The notes under the pieces are model-generated. The model had not been told where the DNA came from. It searched no databases and saw only the letters and a list, made by a program, of their open reading frames with translations. The position numbers and the translations under genes were made by a program. 64,000 bases of DNA from an uncultured Bacteroidia bacterium (GTDB lineage: Bacteria; Bacteroidota; Bacteroidia; NS11-12g; UBA9320): positions 129,093 through 193,092 of the forward strand of contig CALSMN010000003.1 in assembly GCA_943787465.1 (NCBI GenBank), read 5' to 3'. Each line of letters opens with the position of its first letter. Position 1 is the stretch's first letter. Shown piece after piece: positions 10,807 through 18,652 of this stretch.

Positions 10807-11673
10807 CTAATCAAATGTTTCAATTAAAACACCCATTTTACCCATTTGAGCATTTCTGAGTGCTTCCATAAGCTCAGTTTGATTATTCATTACAAATGGA
10901 CCGTAGGTGGCGACTGGCTCATTAATAGGCTCACCACTTAAAATAATATACCGAGTATGTGCAGTTGCAGTTATTTGAATTTTGTCTCCGTCATGATTAA
11001 AAATACCCATATCTTTTGTTAGAAGTTTTTCGTTGTTGACTTCTAACCCGCCTTCTAAAACATAAAGGATGGTATTGTAGGTTGAGGGTATTGGTATTTC
11101 TACGATTCCATCTTTCTCTATTTCACCTCGAAGCAGGAGTTGAGGTGAATAGGTAGGCGCAACCCCATTAGTCTCCTTATAGGTGCCGCTTACTACCCAT
11201 ATTTTACTGTTTGTTTCTTTAACCAATGGCGTTTCTTCCATACTGATGGGCTTATAAAATGGTGGTTTCCCTTTATCTTTTGCAGGGGCATTTACCCAAA
11301 ACTGAATAAATTCTAGCTCTCCACCATCTTCTACTAGTTTTTTTGGGAATCGTTCACTATGAGTAATTCCTTTGCCCGAAAACATCCATTGGGTACCCCC
11401 ATTTTCTACGATGGCTCGATTTCCTATACTATCTCGGTGCTCAATAGCCCCTTTAAAAATAAATGTAACAGGACTAAATCCACAATGAGGGTGCGGTCCA
11501 ACTCCTTCTTCTTGTGGCTTTTGATTTCCAGGAAGGTGATTATGCCAATGATGGATCAGTAAAAAAGGGTCCAAACTATCCAATTGTGGTGATGGTAATG
11601 GCTGATCTATAATGTGCCCACCCATGTTTACCTTTTCTGATGGGATGATCTGTTTAAGGGTTTTGTTAGACAT
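10807..11673 (-). CDS. Pirin family protein
   Basis: This 288-residue bicupin belongs to the pirin family. Some members have quercetin 2,3-dioxygenase activity; others act as redox-sensing regulators. The N-terminal cupin metal site is visible as PHPHCGFSPVTFIFKGAIEH (His-x-His and later His), with WMFSGKGITHSERFP completing the motif. A second cupin domain lies at about residues 170-270. I prefer ATG at 11673 (MSNKTLKQ) to the ATG five codons earlier. It converges on the histidine kinase gene with a six-base gap. The substrate is unknown. Confidence 0.9.
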   Translation of the reverse strand: MSNKTLKQIIPSEKVNMGGHIIDQPLPSPQLDSLDPFLLIHHWHNHLPGNQKPQEEGVGPHPHCGFSPVTFIFKGAIEHRDSIGNRAIVENGGTQWMFSGKGITHSERFPKKLVEDGGELEFIQFWVNAPAKDKGKPPFYKPISMEETPLVKETNSKIWVVSGTYKETNGVAPTYSPQLLLRGEIEKDGIVEIPIPSTYNTILYVLEGGLEVNNEKLLTKDMGIFNHDGDKIQITATAHTRYIILSGEPINEPVATYGPFVMNNQTELMEALRNAQMGKMGVLIETFD

Positions 11674-11781
11674 GTATAGTATGAACAATATGAATTAAAA
11701 AAGGTTTAAAAAGCGGCTACAGATAATTTTATGAATGAGTCTGGCCACTAAAATTATCTATCGGATTTAAAAACAGATACC

Positions 11782-11789
11782 TACCTTTG
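11782..11789 (+). promoter_or_regulatory. Bacteroidota -7 box directly before mtaB
   Basis: The sequence TACCTTTG is an exact TAnnTTTG match and lies only six bases before the mtaB ATG at 11796. If transcription starts 4-8 bases past the box, the mRNA would be leaderless or nearly so. No TTTG at the -33 position is apparent. Confidence 0.5.
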
Positions 11790-11795
11790 TGCGCG

Positions 11796-13115
11796 ATGTC
11801 TCGAGTGGCTATTCATACGTTAGGATGTAAATTGAATTTTTCAGAGAGTAGTACTATCGTTCGACAGTTAGAGGATCATGGATTTAGCCGAGTTGATTTT
11901 GCTGACGAAGCCGATATTTATATCATAAATACCTGTTCGGTAACGGATAATGCAGACAAAAAATGTAGATCTACCGTAAAGCGCGTTTTAAAGCAAAATC
12001 CTGAAGCTTATATTGTTGTAATAGGGTGTTATGCTCAATTAAAACCAAAAGAAATATCAAATATACCTGGAGTTGATATGGTTCTTGGTGCTGCAGAAAA
12101 ATTTAATATGATAGCTCATCTTCACTCACTCAAGAAGGAAGATAAACCATTGGTTCATACAAAAAATATAAAAGAAACCCAAGATTTTGTTCCTTCATTT
12201 AGTTTGGGTGATCGAACACGTAGTTTTTTGAAAGTTCAGGATGGGTGTGATTATTTTTGTTCATTTTGTACCATACCTCTAGCACGTGGTAAAAGTAGAA
12301 ATGCAACTGTTGGGGAAACAATTGAAAAAGCTAGAAAAATAGCTTCCAAAAATATTAAAGAAATAGTACTTACAGGAGTTAATATTGGAGATTTTGGGGC
12401 TGATGATGACTATGAAGAAACTTTCTATGATTTGTTAGTTGAATTGGATAAGATACCGGGGATAGAACGCATAAGAATAAGTAGTATTGAGCCCAATTTA
12501 TTGAGCAATGAAATAATAGATTTTGTAGCTTTAAGTGATAAAATTGTCCCTCATTTTCATATTCCTTTACAAAGTGGGAATGATGAGATATTAGTAAAAA
12601 TGAGAAGAAAATATCTCAGTGCTTTGTATACAGATCGTATATCAAGAATCAAACAGAAAATGCCTAACTGTTGTATAGGAGTTGATGTCATTGTTGGTTT
12701 TCCAGGAGAATCTGAAGAACATTTTTTAAGCACATATCAATTTATCAATGCTTTAGATGTCAGCTATCTTCATGTATTTCCGTATTCTGAGAGAAATAAT
12801 ACAACGGCAAAAAAAATTCCTCATAAAGTATCAAAAGCGGACAAAATGGATAGAGCAGAACGCCTTCGTATTTTAAGTGAAAAAAAGAAACGGTTCTTTT
12901 ATGAATCTCAGATGGGAAAGTTGCATAAAGTACTTTGGGAAGATGAAAAGCACGGGGATGGATCAATGCACGGATTTTCGGATAATTATATTCGTTTTGA
13001 ATCTCCATATGATTCTTCAAAAGTAAATACTATAGAAGAATTACCCTTTGAACGTATCAATGAAAGTGGATTAGCAGAAGCTAAGCTACCCTTATTAAAC
13101 GATAATATATTATAA
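11796..13115 (+). CDS. mtaB: tRNA (t6A37) methylthiotransferase MtaB
   Basis: MtaB is a radical SAM enzyme that adds a methylthio group to t6A at position 37 of tRNAs. The 439-residue protein has an N-terminal UPF0004 domain with Cys residues in LGCKLNFSE, NTCSVT and VIGCYAQ. The radical SAM cluster GCDYFCSFC has Cys at about 151, 155 and 158. The following IPLARGKSRN distinguishes MtaB-type from MiaB-type proteins. The C-terminal TRAM region is short. A second methylthiotransferase, miaB, lies at 59.7 kb. Translation starts at ATG 11796; an upstream TTG falls inside the promoter box. Confidence 0.94.
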   Translation: MSRVAIHTLGCKLNFSESSTIVRQLEDHGFSRVDFADEADIYIINTCSVTDNADKKCRSTVKRVLKQNPEAYIVVIGCYAQLKPKEISNIPGVDMVLGAAEKFNMIAHLHSLKKEDKPLVHTKNIKETQDFVPSFSLGDRTRSFLKVQDGCDYFCSFCTIPLARGKSRNATVGETIEKARKIASKNIKEIVLTGVNIGDFGADDDYEETFYDLLVELDKIPGIERIRISSIEPNLLSNEIIDFVALSDKIVPHFHIPLQSGNDEILVKMRRKYLSALYTDRISRIKQKMPNCCIGVDVIVGFPGESEEHFLSTYQFINALDVSYLHVFPYSERNNTTAKKIPHKVSKADKMDRAERLRILSEKKKRFFYESQMGKLHKVLWEDEKHGDGSMHGFSDNYIRFESPYDSSKVNTIEELPFERINESGLAEAKLPLLNDNIL

Positions 13116-13134
13116 CTTTCTTAAAATAAACAAT

Positions 13135-14247
13135 ATGTATCCAACCTTATATCACGCAGTATTAGACCTTTTTGGAATTTCTATTCCTATATTTAAGATA
13201 GTTATGATGTTTGGTTTTTTTGTAGCTCTTGCCTTTTTAGCAGGTAATTGGGTGTTAACCAAAGAAATGAAACGTTTTGAGTCTGAGGGTGTATTAAAGT
13301 CTAGTGAACAACTCAAACGTCAACCCAATATGATTTCGGAATACATAACGAATGGATTGGTTGGGTTTATAATTGGGTATAAATTAGTATATCTTGGATT
13401 GAATTTTTCAGAACTATCCTCAAATCCACAAGATTTTCTGATATCAAGTCAAGGTTCATTGCTTTGGGGATTCATTTTGATGCTTGGATTTTTAGGATTT
13501 AGATATTTGCAATTTACCAAAGAGATTCCTATACAACGAGGAGAAACAGAGGAAATATTCCCTCATATGATGATTGGTAATTTGATGATGATAGCTGCAT
13601 TGTCTGGATTTGCTGGAGCAAAGTTATTTCACCATTTAGAGCACTTTAGCGATTTTATCAATGATCCACTTGTTTTATTTAGAGATCCATTTAGTGGATT
13701 AACATTTTTTGGTGGTCTTATTGGTGGAGCAATTGGGGTACTTTGGTATTCATCAAAGAAAGGTGTTCCATACAAAATTATGCTAGACATTGGAGGTCCG
13801 GCTATGATGCTAGCCTATGGCGTTGGAAGGTTAGGATGTCATATGAGTGGTGATGGAGATTGGGGGGTTGATAATTTATCTCCCAAACCAGCTTGGCTCG
13901 ATTGGTTGCCTGATTGGGCATGGGCTTATAATTACCCAGGTAATGTACATGGTATAATATTGGAAAATCCGGTTTGGCCAACCCCATTTTATGAGGTGAT
14001 TATGGCCCTAATTTTATTTGGGGTTTTGTGGACCATTCGTAAGAAATTTGCTCCTGGAGTTTTATTTGGTATTTATTTAATATTCGCAGGGGTAGAACGA
14101 TTTCTGATTGAAAAAATTAGAGTAAATCCAGACTATCATTGGTTTGGCTTAAACTTTACACAAGCAGAATTGATTTCATTTAGTTTTATGATATTGGGTT
14201 TATTAGCCATTTTACTATGGCAAAGAAAGCCAAAGTCAGCCCTTTAA
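13135..14247 (+). CDS. lgt: Prolipoprotein diacylglyceryl transferase (long form)
   Basis: Lgt transfers diacylglycerol from phosphatidylglycerol to the lipobox cysteine of prelipoproteins in the inner membrane. This 370-residue polytopic protein has about seven membrane segments. The family signature appears as GRLGCHMSGDGDWG, and the conserved second Arg as GVERFLIEKIR. The position equivalent to the essential His of the E. coli HGG motif is Phe (LTFFGGLIGG), and the usual Asn/Glu of the signature are Ser/Asp. I believe such changes are common in Bacteroidota long-form Lgt. A shorter second Lgt lies at 37.7 kb. It follows mtaB by 19 bases. Confidence 0.88.
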   Translation: MYPTLYHAVLDLFGISIPIFKIVMMFGFFVALAFLAGNWVLTKEMKRFESEGVLKSSEQLKRQPNMISEYITNGLVGFIIGYKLVYLGLNFSELSSNPQDFLISSQGSLLWGFILMLGFLGFRYLQFTKEIPIQRGETEEIFPHMMIGNLMMIAALSGFAGAKLFHHLEHFSDFINDPLVLFRDPFSGLTFFGGLIGGAIGVLWYSSKKGVPYKIMLDIGGPAMMLAYGVGRLGCHMSGDGDWGVDNLSPKPAWLDWLPDWAWAYNYPGNVHGIILENPVWPTPFYEVIMALILFGVLWTIRKKFAPGVLFGIYLIFAGVERFLIEKIRVNPDYHWFGLNFTQAELISFSFMILGLLAILLWQRKPKSAL

Positions 14248-14323
14248 TATATTCAATATTTAGAGGAAGCGCTCTTAATTTACACACAACGGTTGTATAT
14301 TAGCAGCTTTAAATCTTAAGCTC

Positions 14324-16357
14324 ATGAAAAATATATACGTATTACTTTTTTTAACAGTTTTTGTTTTACAAAAAGACACATATGCTGAGGATACTCTTCA
14401 GATCATTGCACATGAAAAGACTCAAATGGTATGGCATAGAAATTACGATCAGAAAGTATTTTTTCCGACCGAAGGATCACAGTATAGGAAAATTTATATG
14501 TATTTTACTTTAGGTTGTGCTGATGGAGGTTGTAGTGGTTGGGATTATGATGTATTAACCCAATTGATGTACAACACAGGAGCAATCGATAGTAGTGTCT
14601 CCAAATTAGATACAATATCTGAGTCGCCACTCGTTGTAGATACAACTTGGAATGTATATGATGTACTAGAACCCTATGAATTAGGTAGATTAATCACTCC
14701 ATATGGGACATATATGGATTTTAGAAAATACCCCAATGGAACACAAGGATATGATAGCAGCTGGAAACACACTTTCAGATATGATGTTACTGATTATGCT
14801 CCGCTATTAAAAGATAGTGTCATCATTCGAGCTAAATATAATGGTTGGTCGGATGGCTTTAGTGCAGACATTCGATTTGAATTTATTGAAGGGAAACCTC
14901 AAAGACCAGTTATAGCAATTAAAAATTTGTACACCAAAGGTGGTGGATATCAAAATTCAACCCAGTTTGAAAATGATATAATTCCAGCAAAGGTCATGAA
15001 TATTCCACTCCACACGACAAGTGCTCAAGCAAAAGTCCTCATTACCGGTCACGGGAATAATTCAGGTTCAAATTGTGGCGAGTTCTGTGATAAAGATTAT
15101 TATTTTAAGGTGAATGGCGAGCCACAATTTTTACACCGAATGTGGCGCCAAGATTGTGGAGCAGTCCCTGTAAGGCCTCAAGGAGGAACCTATCTCTATT
15201 CAAGAGCCAATTGGTGTCCCGGAGATAAAGTACATGAACAAAGATGGGAATTAACTCCGTTTCTTCAAGGGGATAGTATTGAATTAGATTTAGACATAGA
15301 AGCATACTCCAATCAATCTGGTGGTGGAGGCAGTAGTCATAATATTTCAAGTACTGTATTTTTTTATGGTCCAGATAATTACAATTTTGATGCTGAAATA
15401 AACACCATAATGGCACCATCTACTTTTAGTGAATTTATAAATTACAATCCATCATGTGGTGAAGTTATTATCGTTATTAAAAATAATGCACATGTCCCAT
15501 TGACTTCTTCTAAAATTGTCTATGGTCTTCAAGGAGGTAAAATGCGAACAGAAACATGGACAGGCAATCTAGGTTTTGAAGAAATGGATACGGTGTTTTT
15601 ACCACCAGCATATTGGGATGGGGTTTCAGCTGGCACCAATCAATTTATTGCGAGACTTTTAACACCCAACAAGAGATATCAAGATGAAAATACAACCAAT
15701 GATCAATTTGTGAGCAAATTTGAACTTGCTCCTCGATGGGAACCATTTCGTATTATGTTTTCTGCCAATGGTATGCCCCAAGAAAATGCCTTAACGATAA
15801 CCAATGAAAAAGGGGAGGTAGTATGGGAGAAATCAGATTTTGAAGCGAATAAGACCTATATTGAAGATGTATCTCTACCCAATGGATGTTACGAGCTTTT
15901 ATTGACGGATGCCAATGAAGATGGCTTAGATTGGTGGGTTTACAGACAAACGGGGCAAACTAATCGCACCAATGGTGCATTTCGTATTCTAAAACAGGGG
16001 GGTGGAGTATATGCTATAACTTCTGATTTTGGAAGAGAATTTCGAACTAATTTCGTTGTAGGTCAAATGGATGTACCTGAGGCGCCATTGGAAGCGTCAG
16101 CTGATTTTGAAATTTACCCCAATCCCTCATTTGGTAAGTTAAATATATTAATACCTGGGTTTGATGAAGGTTTTGCCTCTATTGAAATAAATGATTTGTT
16201 AGGTAAACAAATTAAAACGATCACAAGTATACCCACCGATTTAGAACATATCACGGCTATAGATATTAGTGATTTGTCGAATAACATGTATATTGTTAAA
16301 GTCTCCGTTGGAAGTAGAAGCTTTACCCAAAAAGTCTTAAAATCAGGGATTAACTAG
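14324..16357 (+). CDS. Secreted PNGase F-like protein with T9SS sorting domain
   Basis: This 677-residue secreted protein resembles peptide-N-glycosidase F, which removes N-glycans from glycoproteins. A signal peptide (residues 1-21) is followed by an N-domain-like motif LGCADGGCSGWDYDV, comparable with the CxxxxxEWDRY active-site region of PNGase F. A C-domain-like stretch has GHGNNSGSNCGEFCDKDYY, DCGAVPVRPQGG and RANWCPGDKV. After a linker (about 470-590) comes a T9SS type A C-terminal domain (FEIYPNPSFGKLNI to the end). The protein is thus likely exported across the outer membrane by T9SS. Cysteine-rich motifs suggest disulfides. Whether it cleaves glycans is inference. Confidence 0.82.
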   Translation: MKNIYVLLFLTVFVLQKDTYAEDTLQIIAHEKTQMVWHRNYDQKVFFPTEGSQYRKIYMYFTLGCADGGCSGWDYDVLTQLMYNTGAIDSSVSKLDTISESPLVVDTTWNVYDVLEPYELGRLITPYGTYMDFRKYPNGTQGYDSSWKHTFRYDVTDYAPLLKDSVIIRAKYNGWSDGFSADIRFEFIEGKPQRPVIAIKNLYTKGGGYQNSTQFENDIIPAKVMNIPLHTTSAQAKVLITGHGNNSGSNCGEFCDKDYYFKVNGEPQFLHRMWRQDCGAVPVRPQGGTYLYSRANWCPGDKVHEQRWELTPFLQGDSIELDLDIEAYSNQSGGGGSSHNISSTVFFYGPDNYNFDAEINTIMAPSTFSEFINYNPSCGEVIIVIKNNAHVPLTSSKIVYGLQGGKMRTETWTGNLGFEEMDTVFLPPAYWDGVSAGTNQFIARLLTPNKRYQDENTTNDQFVSKFELAPRWEPFRIMFSANGMPQENALTITNEKGEVVWEKSDFEANKTYIEDVSLPNGCYELLLTDANEDGLDWWVYRQTGQTNRTNGAFRILKQGGGVYAITSDFGREFRTNFVVGQMDVPEAPLEASADFEIYPNPSFGKLNILIPGFDEGFASIEINDLLGKQIKTITSIPTDLEHITAIDISDLSNNMYIVKVSVGSRSFTQKVLKSGIN

Positions 16358-16366
16358 GATCCTTTT

Positions 16367-18649
16367 TTAGAATAGTGATTCATCAAATTCAGAAAAATCA
16401 GAATTCAGAGGGTTTGTATTTAGTGAATCAGAATTGCATTCTAGTTCAATCAAAGGCATACCATTTGGAGGTTCAAATTTACCATTTCCAAGGGAGGTAG
16501 ATTTGTTGGCGTATACTTTCTCCATATATTTCCCAAATATGGGTAACGCCATATTAGCACCTTGTCCATAACGGGTATTATAAAAATGGACATTCCGTTC
16601 CTCTGCACCTACCCAACATCCACTCACTAAGTTTGGTGTAATTCCCATGAACCACCCATCAGAGTTATTTTGAGTAGTGCCAGTTTTTCCACCAATGGCA
16701 ACATTTTCAGGTAGTTTATAGTCACGCCTCAACCGTGCAGCTGTTCCACCAGGCATAGTTACTTTCTCCAACATTTTGCATATAGTATGTGCTGTTGAAG
16801 TACTCAATGCTTCATCTTTTTTTGGAGTAAAATCTGCAAGAATATTTCCATTTTTATCTTCTATACGAGTTACAAAAATAGGCTCTACCCAGATACCTTG
16901 ATTTACAAAAGTGCCATATGCACTAACCATTTCGAAGACAGATATGTCCATAGTGCCTAGACAAATTGAGGGGTAAGGTTCAAATTTACTACCATCAATA
17001 CCCATTTTACTGGCAGTCTGACGGACAACTTCAGCACTGTTGGGTCCAAGCCGTTTCATGACTCTAGCCGTTACCGTATTAATCGATTTTTGGAGTCCTT
17101 CATAAAATGTAACTGTCTCTGGAACTTTGCCGGAATTCGATGGCTTCCATTCTTTTCCATTGGCATACTCTACAATGACTGGACCTGTGCTCTCAATTTC
17201 GCAAGGATGGAATTTACCATCGTCAAGTCCACGTGCATAAACCAGTGGTTTGAAAGTAGACCCAACTTGACGAGTGGCCTTTTTATTGACATGGTCATAT
17301 TGAAAATAAGCGTGATTTATCCCACCTACCCATGCTTTAATGTATCCGGTTTGAGGTTCAAAACTCATGAACCCTGCATGAAGAATTTGTTTGGTATATT
17401 TCAATGAGTCCATGGGACTCAGGATAGTATCCACTTCTCCTTCCCATGTAAAGAGTTTCATAGGAATGGGTTTATTAAGATAAAAGTTTATAGAATCGCT
17501 TTGAGTATATTTATTTTTTAATGATCTATATCGATGTGATTGCTTTATCATACGTTGAGGATATTCTGGATCATATACCCTGTTTCCTCGTTTATCTTCA
17601 CCATACCAAGGATCTTTCTTTCTTTTTTTTGTTTCATCCCAAAATTGTTGCTGCAAAATTGCCATATGAGATGATACCGCTTCTTCTGCATATGCTTGCA
17701 GCATTGGATCAATGGTCGTATATATTTTCAATCCATCATCATAAATATTGTATTTTATGCCTGTTTGGGCAGCATATTGTTGAGTCCAAGTTTTTAACCA
17801 TTGGGTTAAGTGTGCTCTGAAGTAAGTGGCGATTCCTGTATTGTGATCTGTAAAACTATAGTTTGTCTTTAGTGGGAGCGCTTTCAAACTATCATAATCG
17901 TGTTTGTCCAGATAACTATTCTTGTGCATTTGAGCTAAAACAACATTTCTTCTTTGCACAGAATTCGTCGGATTTTTAACAGGATTATAGGTGGTATTGG
18001 CTTTTAACATCCCCACTAAAACAGCTGATTCTTCAACAGTGAGGTCTTCTGTATTTTTGTTAAAATACGTTCTAGCTGCTGATTTTATACCGTAGCTATT
18101 GCCATAAGGAACCGTATTAAAGTACATCAGAATAATTTCATCTTTTGTATACCGTTGCTCTATTTGAAGGGCTAAAATCCATTCTTTGAATTTTTGAATA
18201 ATTCTATTTGATTTTGATATTGATTCTCTGTGAAATAAGTTTTTAGCAAGTTGCTGAGTGATGGTACTTCCTCCACCGTCTTTTCCAAGATTAATAATGG
18301 CTCTAATAAGAGCTTTAGCATCTATTCCACTATGGTTTTCGAAACGTTCATCTTCAGTAGCAATTAGGGCTTCTTTCAGATGCTCCGGAATTTCCTCGAA
18401 TGTACAATTGGTTCTATTTTCTTGAAAAAAAATTTTACCTAGAATATCACCATTATTCGCGTAGATCTCAGAGGCTAATTTAGTTTTGGGATTTTCTAAT
18501 TCAGAGGTGTCTGGTAATGCTCCCCACATTCCTATTTTGATACTTCCAAAGAAAAGAATGGCAAAGGTTAACATACATAAAAATCCTATCCACATGCTTG
18601 GTATAACTAGATGTAGATAGTTTTTAAGATTGAATTTCTTTTTAGCCAT
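16367..18649 (-). CDS. Penicillin-binding protein 1A (bifunctional class A PBP)
   Basis: This 760-residue bifunctional enzyme polymerises glycan strands and cross-links peptidoglycan in the periplasm. One membrane helix (about residues 17-38) precedes the GT51 glycosyltransferase domain, with ATEDERFENHSGID (catalytic Glu) and GGSTITQQLAKN. The transpeptidase domain has the nucleophile Ser464 in GSTFKPL, the SIN motif KSINTVTARV, and KTG in GGKTGTTQNNSDGW. It lies three bases downstream of porW in the same direction, so the two are likely cotranscribed. It converges on the PNGase F-like gene with a nine-base gap. Confidence 0.96.
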   Translation of the reverse strand: MAKKKFNLKNYLHLVIPSMWIGFLCMLTFAILFFGSIKIGMWGALPDTSELENPKTKLASEIYANNGDILGKIFFQENRTNCTFEEIPEHLKEALIATEDERFENHSGIDAKALIRAIINLGKDGGGSTITQQLAKNLFHRESISKSNRIIQKFKEWILALQIEQRYTKDEIILMYFNTVPYGNSYGIKSAARTYFNKNTEDLTVEESAVLVGMLKANTTYNPVKNPTNSVQRRNVVLAQMHKNSYLDKHDYDSLKALPLKTNYSFTDHNTGIATYFRAHLTQWLKTWTQQYAAQTGIKYNIYDDGLKIYTTIDPMLQAYAEEAVSSHMAILQQQFWDETKKRKKDPWYGEDKRGNRVYDPEYPQRMIKQSHRYRSLKNKYTQSDSINFYLNKPIPMKLFTWEGEVDTILSPMDSLKYTKQILHAGFMSFEPQTGYIKAWVGGINHAYFQYDHVNKKATRQVGSTFKPLVYARGLDDGKFHPCEIESTGPVIVEYANGKEWKPSNSGKVPETVTFYEGLQKSINTVTARVMKRLGPNSAEVVRQTASKMGIDGSKFEPYPSICLGTMDISVFEMVSAYGTFVNQGIWVEPIFVTRIEDKNGNILADFTPKKDEALSTSTAHTICKMLEKVTMPGGTAARLRRDYKLPENVAIGGKTGTTQNNSDGWFMGITPNLVSGCWVGAEERNVHFYNTRYGQGANMALPIFGKYMEKVYANKSTSLGNGKFEPPNGMPLIELECNSDSLNTNPLNSDFSEFDESLF

Positions 18650-18652
18650 GAT

